A stretch of 64,000 bases of DNA from contig CAIKZO010000077.1 of NCBI GenBank assembly GCA_903832005.1, positions 62,001-126,000 on the forward strand. The letters are read 5' to 3'. The translations under genes and the position numbers were made by a program. Shown here in pieces: positions 17,599 to 25,727 of the stretch. Within the stretch, counting starts at the first letter, position 1; the number at the start of each line of letters is the position of its first letter. The notes under the pieces are model-generated. The model did no database searches. It was not told the origin of the DNA and saw only the letters and a program-made list of their open reading frames with translations. Source of the stretch: Enhydrobacter aerosaccus. Its GTDB lineage: Bacteria; Pseudomonadota; Alphaproteobacteria; Reyranellales; Reyranellaceae.

Positions 17599-18414
17599 TT
17601 ACTGAGCTGCCGAATCGCGTTCGGGTCCCTGCAGGGTCACGCCACCGTCGATCACCAGCACCTGGCCGGTGATGTAGCGGGCGTGATTGCTGAGCAGGAA
17701 GCGCACGCCGTGGCCGATGTCCCAGCCGGTGCCCTCGATCTTCAGCACCGAAGCCTTGGCGCGCTGGGCGCGGTTGGCTTCGCTCATGCCGTTGCCGCGA
17801 TTGACCATCGGCGTGTACATCGGCCCGGGGCAGATGCAGTTGACCCTGATCCTGTCCTTGCCGTGGTCGACCGCCATCGCTTGCGTCAGGCCGATCACGG
17901 CCGCCTTCGAGACGGTGTAGGTGGTGAGGCCGCGCGGACGCAGCGCCGAGATCGAGGAGATGTTCACGATCGCGCCGCCCTTGGCCGTCTTGATCATGGC
18001 CGGGATCGCATGCTTGGACAGAAGGAACATCGTCTCGACGTTGACCTGCATCACACGGCGATATTCTTCGGGCTTCTCGTCGACCACGCTGCCGCGGCTG
18101 CCGATGCCGACGTTGTTGTCGAGGAAGTCGAGCCGTCCCCAGTGATCGACCGCGGCATCGATCAGCCGCTTGCAATCACTTTCCCTGGTGGCGTCGCAGG
18201 CCTCCGCGATGGCGCTGCCGCCTTCCGCCACGATCATTTCGGCCGTGCGCTCGGCCAGCTTCTTGTCGATATCGGAGACCACCACCTTGGTTCCCGCGCG
18301 GGCCAGCAGGATCGCCGCGGCGCGGCCGTTGCCGATGCCATCGTCCTTGGCGCCGCCGCCCGACACGATCGCCACCTTGCCCGCCAGTCCGAGATCGTCC
18401 TCAGGTCCCTTCAT
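17599..18414 (-). CDS. SDR family oxidoreductase with expanded glycine-rich loop
   Basis: This is a 271-residue short-chain dehydrogenase. The cofactor region is SGGGAKDDGIGNGRAAA, the second strand VVVSDID suggests NAD, and the central motif is DNNVGIG. Ser lies in NISSISAL and Tyr-Lys in TYTVSK. The C-terminus reads YITGQVLVIDGGVTL. I chose ATG 18414 because GGGAGAAACGAG lies just upstream and translation before it is not SDR-like. It resembles the SDR at 16217 in loop length and motif wording. The neighbours are an SMP-30-type lactonase upstream and a CMD protein downstream, so alcohol oxidation followed by lactone hydrolysis or decarboxylation is plausible. Confidence 0.87.
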   Translation of the reverse strand: MKGPEDDLGLAGKVAIVSGGGAKDDGIGNGRAAAILLARAGTKVVVSDIDKKLAERTAEMIVAEGGSAIAEACDATRESDCKRLIDAAVDHWGRLDFLDNNVGIGSRGSVVDEKPEEYRRVMQVNVETMFLLSKHAIPAMIKTAKGGAIVNISSISALRPRGLTTYTVSKAAVIGLTQAMAVDHGKDRIRVNCICPGPMYTPMVNRGNGMSEANRAQRAKASVLKIEGTGWDIGHGVRFLLSNHARYITGQVLVIDGGVTLQGPERDSAAQ

Positions 18415-18427
18415 CTCGTTTCTCCCT

Positions 18428-19267
18428 TTACGGCAGTCCGGCCCCCGGCACGTCCACCCGCATCGTCTCGATGCGGCCATCGCGCTTCTTGGCTATGTCC
18501 GGCCCGCTGCCGGTATTGGTGATGACGTAGAGCGTGCGGCGATCCTGGCCGCCCAGCATGCAGGCGTAGGCCGAGCGCTCGCCGAGGTCGAGGTCGTGCG
18601 TGACCTGTCCGCCTTCCAGCACGCGGACCATGTGATGCGTGAAGGCGCCGGTGACCCAGATGCCACCTTCGGCATCGAGGCAGATGCCGTCGGGATTGCA
18701 GGTGGGCGTCTCGGCCCAGACCCGCCGATTGGAAAGAGTGCCGTCGGCCGCGATGTCGAAGGCCGTGAGGCGTTTGGCCATGGTCTCGCCGATGATCATG
18801 GTCTTGCCGTCGGGCGTTATCACGGTGCCGTTGGGAAAGGCGAGATCGTCGGCCGCACGGTGCACCGAGCCGTCGGGATCGACGCGCGCCAGCACCGCGG
18901 GCTTCTGCTTCTCGCCGGCATGCCGGTCGAAGCCGAAGTTGCCGACATAGGCGCGGCCCTTGCCGTCGACGATCATGTCGTTGCAGAGCCCGGTGGCGAT
19001 CGAACTCAGCTCCGCCTCGACCGTGAGCTTGCCGCCGGCGAAGCGCATCAGGCGCTTGTCGGTCATGCTCACGATCAGCATCGTGCCGTCGGGTCGCCAG
19101 CCGAGGCCGGAGGGACGGCCCGGCACCTCGACGATCGTCTCGGTCTTGCCGCTCTCGTCGGCGGTGCGAACCTGATGCACGTAGAAGTCCGAGTACCAGA
19201 GCTTGCCCTGGTGCCAGCGCGGACCCTCGCCGAAGGAGAGGCCGTCGACGAAGGGTTCGAGCTTCAT
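18428..19267 (-). CDS. SMP-30/gluconolactonase/LRE family protein
   Basis: This is a 279-residue six-bladed beta-propeller. Metal ligands expected for the family are visible as Glu in SFGEGPRW, Asn in LCNDMIVD, and Asn/Asp in CNPDGICLD. Repeated blades (GKLWYSDFYV, GRAYVGNFGF, GGIWVTGAF) are evident. Such enzymes hydrolyse lactones or related esters in the cytoplasm or periplasm; no signal peptide is seen here. ATG 19267 is the first start that leads directly into the propeller, and upstream sequence belongs to a repeat element. It lies 13 bases upstream of the SDR in the transcript. Confidence 0.87.
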   Translation of the reverse strand: MKLEPFVDGLSFGEGPRWHQGKLWYSDFYVHQVRTADESGKTETIVEVPGRPSGLGWRPDGTMLIVSMTDKRLMRFAGGKLTVEAELSSIATGLCNDMIVDGKGRAYVGNFGFDRHAGEKQKPAVLARVDPDGSVHRAADDLAFPNGTVITPDGKTMIIGETMAKRLTAFDIAADGTLSNRRVWAETPTCNPDGICLDAEGGIWVTGAFTHHMVRVLEGGQVTHDLDLGERSAYACMLGGQDRRTLYVITNTGSGPDIAKKRDGRIETMRVDVPGAGLP

Positions 19268-19270
19268 GAG

Positions 19271-19363
19271 CCCTCCGTCGTCTCGACCGGAGCGCGTAGC
19301 GCGGAGTGGAGAGACCTTGCCCGTTGCAGGCGAGGCCCCTCGGCTACGCTCGGGGCGACAGGG
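19271..19363. repeat. Degenerate REP-like inverted repeat
   Basis: The 100-base gap between two minus-strand genes is filled by an imperfect hairpin. The right half contains CCCCTCGGCTACGCTCGGGG and GCGACAGGG. The left half contains GTCGTCTCGACC, GGAGCGCGTAGCGCGGAG and GAGAGACCTTG. The wording resembles the repeat at 2743-2820 (CCCGAGCG core, GGGACC end). It may reduce read-through or stabilise the upstream message inside the long operon. Confidence 0.6.
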
Positions 19364-19367
19364 CGCA

Positions 19368-20249
19368 TCATGGCTGTGCGTCCCAGTCGATCTCGAAGGC
19401 GTTGCCCACGGGCTTGATGTAGCCCGCATTGGCGCCGGGAAAATGCGCTGGACAGAGGAGGGCGTTGCTCTCGACGCAGTCTTCAAGAAGCTTGCGGCGC
19501 GACCGGGCCGACAGGTCCTGATCCGAGCAGAACTGGCTCGACCAGTCGGGGTGATAGACCTGGATCGGGTGATGCATGATGTCGCCCGAGAAGCAGGCCT
19601 GCTTGCCGCCGTCCTTCAGGTTGATCGCGATCGAGCCCGGCGTATGGCCGGGGTAATCCTTGATCGTGAGCATCGGATCGGCTTGGTAGTCGGTGTCGAT
19701 CATCACCGCCTTGCCGGCCTCGACGACGGGCAACACCGAATCGTCGAACGAGCCGCCGTTTGTCGCCGCGCCCTGTGTCTTGTGCTCGGTCTCCCAGTGC
19801 GCGTACTCGCGCTTGGCGAAGAGATACTTGGCGTTGGGAAAGGTCGGCACCCAGCGGCCGTTCTCGAGCTTGGTGTTCCAGCCCACGTGATCGACATGCA
19901 GATGCGTGCACATCACGAAGTCGACCGACTCCGGCTTGCAGCCGCACGCACTGAGACGCTCCATGAAGGGCGTGTTGAGCTTGTTCCAGCCGGGATTGTG
20001 CCGGTCCTTGTGATTGCCGAGGCAGGTGTCGATCAGGATCGTGTGGCGACCCGTCTTGACGATCCAAGTGTGGACGGACCCAACCAGCCGGTCGCTGCCG
20101 GCCTCGACATGCTCGGGCACCATCCAGTACTTCTGCGCGTCGAAGGCTTCCTGGTTGAACTTGGGGAACATGCGCCCGGGCTTGAAGCCCGCGCCGCAGA
20201 TCTCCTCGACCTTCTCGATGGTGGCGTTGCCGACGGCTCTGACGGCCAT
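19368..20249 (-). CDS. MBL-fold metallohydrolase (lactonase-like)
   Basis: This is a 293-residue metallo-beta-lactamase-fold hydrolase. The binuclear zinc motif is THLHVDHVGW, with further ligands in DYPGHTPGS and FSGDIMHHP. The arrangement (IDTCLGNHKDR before the motif, a capping segment after it) resembles the N-acyl homoserine lactonase/AttM group, which opens lactone rings. No signal peptide is present. It is encoded 12 bases after the formaldehyde dehydrogenase gene. It could hydrolyse a lactone intermediate or a glutathione thioester; the sequence does not decide. Confidence 0.85.
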   Translation of the reverse strand: MAVRAVGNATIEKVEEICGAGFKPGRMFPKFNQEAFDAQKYWMVPEHVEAGSDRLVGSVHTWIVKTGRHTILIDTCLGNHKDRHNPGWNKLNTPFMERLSACGCKPESVDFVMCTHLHVDHVGWNTKLENGRWVPTFPNAKYLFAKREYAHWETEHKTQGAATNGGSFDDSVLPVVEAGKAVMIDTDYQADPMLTIKDYPGHTPGSIAINLKDGGKQACFSGDIMHHPIQVYHPDWSSQFCSDQDLSARSRRKLLEDCVESNALLCPAHFPGANAGYIKPVGNAFEIDWDAQP

Positions 20250-20261
20250 TCTTCCCTCCGG

Positions 20262-21374
20262 TTAGAAAGTGACGACAGAACGGATCGACTTGCCCTCGTG
20301 CATCAGGTGGAACGCATCGTTGATCTTCTCGATCGGCATCACGTGGGTGATCAGCGAATCGATGTCGATCTTCTTGTCCATGTACCAGTCGACGATCTTC
20401 GGCACGTCGCGCCGGCCCTTGGCGCCGCCGAAGGCCGTGCCCATCCAAGAGCGGCCGGTCACGAGCTGGAACGGACGCGTCGAGATCTCCTGGCCTGCAC
20501 CCGCGACGCCGATGATGATCGACTTGCCCCAGCCGCGGTGGCAGCACTCGAGTGCCTGGCGCATCAGCTTGGTATTGCCGACACATTCGAAGGAATAGTC
20601 CGCGCCACCGTCGGTCAGCTCGACCAGATGCGCCACGAGGTCCTTGTCGCCCAAGGTCTTGGGATTGACGAAGTGCGTCATGCCGAATTGGCGGCCGAGC
20701 GCCTCGCGGTCGGGATTGAGATCGACACCCACGATCATGTTGGCGCCGACCATGCGCGCGCCCTGCAGCACGTTGAGACCGATGCCGCCCAGCCCGAACA
20801 CCACGACATTGTCGCCCGCCTGGACCTTGGCGGTGTTGATCACCGCGCCGATGCCGGTCGTGACGCCGCAGCCGATGTAGCAGACCTTGTCGAACGGCGC
20901 GTCGGGGCGAATTTTCGCCAGCGCGATCTCCGGCAGCACCGTGTAGTTCGAGAAGGTCGAGCAGCCCATGTAGTGATGGACCTTCTTGCCCTTCAGCGAG
21001 AAGCGCGAGGTGCCGTCGGGCATCACGCCCTGGCCTTGGGTCGAGCGGATCGCCGTGCAGAGGTTGGTCTTGCCCGAGAGGCACGATTTACACTGGCGGC
21101 ATTCCGGCGTGTAGAGCGGGATCACGTGGTCGCCCTTCTTGAGCGACACGATGCCGGGGCCGACGTCGACCACGACACCCGCGCCCTCATGGCCGAAGAT
21201 CACCGGGAAGAGACCTTCGGGATCGCCGCCCGAGCGCGTGAACTCGTCGGTGTGGCAGACGCCGGAGGCCTTGATCTCGACCAGCACCTCGCCGAACTTC
21301 GGCCCTTCGAGATCGACCATTTCGATCTCGAGGTTCTGGCCGGCTTCGAAACAGATCGCTGCCTTTGTCTTCAC
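20262..21374 (-). CDS. frmA: S-(hydroxymethyl)glutathione dehydrogenase / class III alcohol dehydrogenase
   Basis: This is a 370-residue zinc-dependent medium-chain dehydrogenase. The catalytic zinc ligands lie in GVCHTDEF and FGHEGAG, and the structural zinc cysteines in CRQCKSCLSGKTNLC. GLGGIGLNVLQGARM is the NAD-binding motif. The wording of PLYTPECRQCKSC and ATQ-like STQGQGVMPDGTSRFS is characteristic of the glutathione-dependent formaldehyde dehydrogenase. The enzyme oxidises S-hydroxymethylglutathione, formed from formaldehyde, to S-formylglutathione; some members also reduce S-nitrosoglutathione. Its position near a Rieske oxygenase suggests removal of formaldehyde released by oxidative demethylation. 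No S-formylglutathione hydrolase of the usual esterase type is adjacent. Confidence 0.9.
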   Translation of the reverse strand: MKTKAAICFEAGQNLEIEMVDLEGPKFGEVLVEIKASGVCHTDEFTRSGGDPEGLFPVIFGHEGAGVVVDVGPGIVSLKKGDHVIPLYTPECRQCKSCLSGKTNLCTAIRSTQGQGVMPDGTSRFSLKGKKVHHYMGCSTFSNYTVLPEIALAKIRPDAPFDKVCYIGCGVTTGIGAVINTAKVQAGDNVVVFGLGGIGLNVLQGARMVGANMIVGVDLNPDREALGRQFGMTHFVNPKTLGDKDLVAHLVELTDGGADYSFECVGNTKLMRQALECCHRGWGKSIIIGVAGAGQEISTRPFQLVTGRSWMGTAFGGAKGRRDVPKIVDWYMDKKIDIDSLITHVMPIEKINDAFHLMHEGKSIRSVVTF

Positions 21375-21401
21375 GGTGTGCGTCTCCCTGATGGTGGGAG
21401 C

Positions 21402-22658
21402 CTATCTCACGTGCTGGACCCGAGTCGCGAGCGAATTGAGCTCTTCCGCACCGCGCGACGTCACCAGGACGCCGCCGCCGATGTTGACCCGCACCATGCC
21501 GAGGCAGGCGTTGGGCTCGAGTTCCAGGCTCATGCCTTCCTTCAGCACCAGCTCGCCACGACGGATGCCCGGCCTTGCGTCGCCTTCGACCGCCTCGTCG
21601 CGCGTGCCTGCCAACTGCTCGCGGTTGACCGGCGTGAAACCGGTCGAGCCGAAGGTGAGCGTGTGGAGCAGCGGTGTCTTGCTCCAGCATCCGGCCTTGG
21701 CCAGTGGCTTTTCCATCGCCTGGACGACCGACGCGAAGGTGACGCCGGGCTTCACGGCGGCGAGGCCCGCCTCGTAGGACTGGCGCGCGACCGCTTCGAG
21801 GCGATGCACCACATCGTCCGCGGGATCGAGACAGACCGACATGTTCACCTGGCCTTCGACACCGCCGTAGATCGTGTGGATCTCGGCTTGCACGAGGTCG
21901 CCGACCTCGAGGATACGCGGTGGTTCGGCGCGCAGGCTCCAGCGCGGCACGCCCCAGCCGATATTGTCCTTGCCGGATTGCAGGCTGAAGAACGGATAGC
22001 GCAGGTCGCAGCCCCAGCGATGGATCTCGCGCACGGTCTCGGCATAGACCGACGCCTCGCTGACGCCGGGCCGCGAGACTTCCATCATTACCTTGCAGGC
22101 TTCTTCGCTTACTCGGGCGGCGAAGCGCAGCAGGGCGATCTCCTGTTCGCTCTTCACCAGCATGAAATCGGTGAAGGCCAAGGTGAAGTCGCCGATCGTG
22201 GCCTCGGGCAGCGCCTTCAAGAAGTTGGTATGAAAGCCCAGCGGCAGGAGCCCCTCGGCCTCGCCCGGCGCGGTCGGGCCGAAGCCCACCAGGCCGATAC
22301 GGCCGCGTGCGAGGCCGCGCTCCTTCAGCACCTCCGCCACCTTGGCGCCGCCCGCGCTCAGGCGAACGTCCGGCACCCAGACATCGTGACCGCGGCGCTG
22401 GCTCTCGAAGATGCGGCTGATGCGCGAGCCGCCGAAGGCCAGCAGCACCGGCGCGCTCTTCAGCGGCAGGACGACAACGGAGTCGAGGAAGTCGTCGATC
22501 AGGTAGGACTCGAGGCGCTCGCGCCCTTGGAAGCTGCCGACGACGATCGCGTCGAAGCCCTGCGTCTCCATGAGCGCGCGCAAGCCCGCATAACGGCGGT
22601 CGCGCTCGGCCAGGGTCAGCTGCGGACCCGCCTCCGGTGTCTTTTCTCCGGCTCTCAT
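21402..22658 (-). CDS. M24 (creatinase/aminopeptidase P fold) family protein
   Basis: This is a 418-residue protein with the two-domain creatinase/prolidase layout: an N-terminal domain (YAGLRALMETQGFDAIVV) and a C-terminal pita-bread domain from about residue 165 (VKSEQEIALLRFAA). Expected metal ligands are mostly altered. The first Asp position reads VQAEIH, the second VEGQVNMS, the HGIG-type His region reads LLHTLTFGSTGF, and the last Glu region reads NIGGGVLVTSRG. Only the Glu of LELEPNA is conserved. It may therefore be a metal-independent hydrolase like creatinase, or a lyase, rather than a peptidase. Its ATG overlaps the Rieske gene stop (ATGA), implying tight coupling to that enzyme. 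Confidence 0.83.
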   Translation of the reverse strand: MRAGEKTPEAGPQLTLAERDRRYAGLRALMETQGFDAIVVGSFQGRERLESYLIDDFLDSVVVLPLKSAPVLLAFGGSRISRIFESQRRGHDVWVPDVRLSAGGAKVAEVLKERGLARGRIGLVGFGPTAPGEAEGLLPLGFHTNFLKALPEATIGDFTLAFTDFMLVKSEQEIALLRFAARVSEEACKVMMEVSRPGVSEASVYAETVREIHRWGCDLRYPFFSLQSGKDNIGWGVPRWSLRAEPPRILEVGDLVQAEIHTIYGGVEGQVNMSVCLDPADDVVHRLEAVARQSYEAGLAAVKPGVTFASVVQAMEKPLAKAGCWSKTPLLHTLTFGSTGFTPVNREQLAGTRDEAVEGDARPGIRRGELVLKEGMSLELEPNACLGMVRVNIGGGVLVTSRGAEELNSLATRVQHVR

Positions 22659-23941
22659 TTATCGAGGGGTGCGTGCAGCGCCTTGAGCTGGACCGCGATC
22701 TCGACATGCGGGCGCACGTCGATCACTTCGGCGACCTTGCTGCCGCCGGTACCGCTGCCGCCGATCTGCGCGGGATTGCCGGCGAGGCCCCAGGCGCGCG
22801 GCACCAGCGAAGCATCGCGCTTCCACTGTTTGAGCGGGCGTCCTTCGGCGAAGGCGTTGAGTTCACGCTCCCACAGGCGGCGGATCGCGATCACACCCAC
22901 GTCGGCGCGACCCAGCCGCTCGCTCTCGCGATCGGTGATCAAGCCCTGGCCGACCTGCGCCACGTCGTCCTGCAGGCGCACGAGATCGACTTTGCTCTTG
23001 TCGATGTGGCGCATCGAGGCCCGACCTTCGAGCACGTCGCGCGCCAGATCCTGATGACGGATGGTGATGTCGGTGCGGCGCGCCTGACGCCGGGCGTGGA
23101 TGCGGGCGGCCACATCGCCCTGTGCGGGCACGCGATGGACACTGAACTGCATGTGGCTCACGTCGTCGATCGGCACCCACCAGAACATCGACTCCTGCCA
23201 GCCCACCTCGGGATCGGTCGGCAGTGCCGTCAGGTAGAAGATGTTGGGCATGCCGAACTGCTGCACGCGCTTCTGCCCGTCGGGCCGGGTGAAGCCGTAG
23301 GTCACGCCCCAAGCCGATTCCTCGGCGTCGAGAGCGCGGCCGAGGCCGATGCCCTTGAAGATCGCCACGTTGTCGCCGTGCACGAAGCCGATGTGGCTCA
23401 TGTCGAGCGCGTTCTCGAGGTTCTGGAAGTAGTTGCAATCGCGGCTGTAGGAATCGATCTCGACCATGCCGTGGAAATGCTCGAACTCGGGCTGCAGCGG
23501 AAACTCCGGGGGCGCACCGGTGCCGAGGAAGGCAAAGACCAGGCCGAGATACTCGCGCAGCGGATACGAGGCGAGCGAGACCTTGTGACAGAAGGCATCT
23601 TCTTCCGCCGGCTGCTCGACGCAGGCGCCGGCGCCGTCGAACTTCCAGCCGTGATAGAAGCAGCGCAACGCGTCGCCCTCGATCCAGCCCGACGACAGGC
23701 GCGTGCCGCGATGAGGGCACTTGGCGTCGACCAGGTGCGGGGTGCCTGTCTCGCCGCGATAGAGCGTGAAGTCCTCGCTCATGATGCGGAGGGTGACGGC
23801 GCTTCCGGCTTTCAGGTCCACCGAATGATAGATCGGCTGCCAGAACTGGCGCAGATAGCGGCCGGCGGGCGTGCCCGGTCCGGTACGCAGGCAATCCTCG
23901 GCACGTGCGGAAAGACGAACGACAGTAGATTGTTCGGCCAT
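22655..23941 (-). CDS. Rieske non-haem iron oxygenase, alpha subunit
   Basis: This is a 428-residue oxygenase component. The Rieske [2Fe-2S] ligands are CPHRGTRLSSG and CFYHGWKF (C-x-H and C-x2-H, about residues 74-96). The mononuclear iron site is in NALDMSHIGFVHGDN (Asp and two His). Length and motifs fit single-component-type oxygenases such as vanillate or dicamba O-demethylases and phthalate-type enzymes. No beta subunit, ferredoxin or reductase gene is present in the cluster, so electrons must come from a reductase encoded elsewhere. The adjacent formaldehyde dehydrogenase and M24 protein favour a demethylase role. That assignment is inference. Confidence 0.9.
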   Translation of the reverse strand: MAEQSTVVRLSARAEDCLRTGPGTPAGRYLRQFWQPIYHSVDLKAGSAVTLRIMSEDFTLYRGETGTPHLVDAKCPHRGTRLSSGWIEGDALRCFYHGWKFDGAGACVEQPAEEDAFCHKVSLASYPLREYLGLVFAFLGTGAPPEFPLQPEFEHFHGMVEIDSYSRDCNYFQNLENALDMSHIGFVHGDNVAIFKGIGLGRALDAEESAWGVTYGFTRPDGQKRVQQFGMPNIFYLTALPTDPEVGWQESMFWWVPIDDVSHMQFSVHRVPAQGDVAARIHARRQARRTDITIRHQDLARDVLEGRASMRHIDKSKVDLVRLQDDVAQVGQGLITDRESERLGRADVGVIAIRRLWERELNAFAEGRPLKQWKRDASLVPRAWGLAGNPAQIGGSGTGGSKVAEVIDVRPHVEIAVQLKALHAPLDK

Positions 23942-23950
23942 CGGGCTCTC

Positions 23951-24952
23951 CTACTTGACGTCGACCTTGCCCAGCTTCTGCAGGGCATAGTCGAGGAAAC
24001 GCGTATCGATCATGCCTTTCAAGTCAGCTTTCTTGGCCACGACGCCCTGCTTGGCATACCAGTCCTGCTGGTCGCGCAAGCCCTCCTGCGAGATCTCGCC
24101 GTTGGGATCCATGTAGCTCCATTGCATCTTGTCGTAGAGCGCCTTGTCCTTGAGGCTGGTGTACTTGATGCAGATCTGGATGACCTCGGCGCGCTTGGGC
24201 CCGCCCTTCATCGCGTCGTAGTAATCACGCACGCCTTTCAGGAAGGCCACGGTGAAGGCCTTGGCCTGGTCGGGGCTCTTGTCCATCCATTCCTTGCTGT
24301 AGAGCATGACCGAGACTTCGAGCGGCGGCTTCATGAAGTCGGCGGCGCGACGGAACGGGAAGGAATAATTCTTCTCGCTGAACAATTGTGCGAACGGCTC
24401 GACCACGGTGCCGCCGTCGATCACCCTGGACTCCATGCCCGGCCCCATGCTGGGCCATGGCATGCTGAGGGTCTGGACGTCGTCGATCGTCATGCCCTCG
24501 GACTCCATCAGCTTGCCCAGCATGTAGTGCAGCACTGACGCGGGCGCGTTGATGGCGATCATGCGGCCCTTGAGGTCGCGGGCGGACTTGATCTTGTCCT
24601 TGAGGTCGTTGCGCAGCACCAGCGTGTCGCTGGAGAAGCCCGGCATGTCGCGGGTGCGCGCCATGGTGATGCGCACCGGCCAGCCGCGCGCGAAGGCGTT
24701 GTAGAGCCCGGCGCTGACGCCGCCGCCCACGACCTGGACCTGGTTCTGCGACAGGGGCGCGGTGGCTTGCGCCGCCGACTGGAAGCGCTCGAGCTTCACC
24801 TCGACGCCTTCGGCCGCGAAGTAGCCTTTCTCGATCGCGATATAGAAGGGCGCGTCGGCCAGGATGCCGAGGTCGCCGATCTTCACGGGTTCAGCGGCGG
24901 TGGCGGTCACGCTCCAGAGGCCGCATAGCGCGGCGATCATCCAATTCCGCAT
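23951..24952 (-). CDS. NMT1/SsuA-type ABC transporter substrate-binding protein
   Basis: This is a 333-residue periplasmic binding protein with a signal peptide (MRNWMIAALCGLWSVTATAA). Mature motifs include VKIGDLGILADAPFYIAIEK, GYFAAEGVEVKLERF, LKGRMIAINAPASVLHYML and WSYMDPNGEIS near the end. The family carries nitrate, sulfonates, taurine, aromatic acids or pyrimidine precursors. ATG 24952 was chosen because the signal peptide then begins at residue 1. It follows its permease gene by 10 bases and precedes the Rieske oxygenase by 9, so the importer and oxygenase are very probably co-expressed. Confidence 0.88.
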   Translation of the reverse strand: MRNWMIAALCGLWSVTATAAEPVKIGDLGILADAPFYIAIEKGYFAAEGVEVKLERFQSAAQATAPLSQNQVQVVGGGVSAGLYNAFARGWPVRITMARTRDMPGFSSDTLVLRNDLKDKIKSARDLKGRMIAINAPASVLHYMLGKLMESEGMTIDDVQTLSMPWPSMGPGMESRVIDGGTVVEPFAQLFSEKNYSFPFRRAADFMKPPLEVSVMLYSKEWMDKSPDQAKAFTVAFLKGVRDYYDAMKGGPKRAEVIQICIKYTSLKDKALYDKMQWSYMDPNGEISQEGLRDQQDWYAKQGVVAKKADLKGMIDTRFLDYALQKLGKVDVK

Positions 24953-24962
24953 GGGGCACCCT

Positions 24963-25727
24963 CTAGTCACGGCGCCACGGTATCAGAAGACGCTCGCATT
25001 CGTGGAGGAAAAGCGTCGAAAGCACACCCAGGATGGTGATCACAATGATACCGACGAACATCCGTTCGACCATCAGCGTCTGCCAGGACGACCAGATCAG
25101 GTAGCCAATGCCCGATTGTGCGGCAACGAACTCGGCCCCCACCAACACCACCAGCGAGACGCCGAGGCTGATGCGCAGACCCGCCAGGATGGTCGGCAGG
25201 GCGCCGGGCAGGATCACCCGCAGGAAGAGCTTGGGCCAGGGCGTGCCGTAGTTCCGGGCGACGTCGAAGTAGATCTTGTCGAGCTGAACCACACCTACCG
25301 TGGTGTTGATGATGGTCAGGAAGAGAACCGACATGGCCACCACCACGACTTTCGAGCCGTCACCGAGGCCGAAGACCAGCATCAGCAGCGGCAGGAGGGC
25401 GATCTTGGGGATCGGATAGAGGGCGGCGACCAGCGGATCGAGCACCGCGCGCACCCAGCGATTGAGGCCCATCACCATGCCGATGAAGACGCCGGGCACG
25501 GCGCCCAGCACGAAGCCGATCACCAGCCGGCGCAGGCTGGCGCCGATGTGCAGGGCCAGCTCGCCCGACACCGCGAGGTCGTAGCCCGCCTGCGCGATCG
25601 AGACCGGCGAGGGCACGTAGCGCTGGTCGATGTAGCCGGCATCGGACACGAGTTGCCACAGCACCAGCGCCACCGCCGGCGACAGGATGGTGAGGGCCCG
25701 TTCCTTGTTGGCGCGTTTGATCTTCAT
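24963..25727 (-). CDS. ABC transporter permease (SsuC/TauC type)
   Basis: This is a 254-residue inner-membrane permease with about six hydrophobic segments. Conserved segments are LVIGFVLGAVPGVFIGMVMG, YPIPKIALLPLLMLVFGLG, and the coupling region VARNYGTPWPKLFLRVILPG followed by ALPTILAGLRISLG. It belongs to the nitrate/sulfonate/taurine importer family. The start at 25727 overlaps the ATPase stop (ATGA). With the ATPase at 25724 and the binding protein at 23951 it forms a complete importer. Confidence 0.9.
   Translation of the reverse strand: MKIKRANKERALTILSPAVALVLWQLVSDAGYIDQRYVPSPVSIAQAGYDLAVSGELALHIGASLRRLVIGFVLGAVPGVFIGMVMGLNRWVRAVLDPLVAALYPIPKIALLPLLMLVFGLGDGSKVVVVAMSVLFLTIINTTVGVVQLDKIYFDVARNYGTPWPKLFLRVILPGALPTILAGLRISLGVSLVVLVGAEFVAAQSGIGYLIWSSWQTLMVERMFVGIIVITILGVLSTLFLHECERLLIPWRRD

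Noticed and set aside
19203..23054. A very long plus-strand open frame of about 1280 codons
   Set aside because: It lies opposite at least four well-supported minus-strand genes (MBL, FrmA, M24, Rieske) with clear motifs. Its amino-acid composition (His, Arg, Ala, Asp, Glu rich) is that of an antisense shadow in GC-rich DNA.
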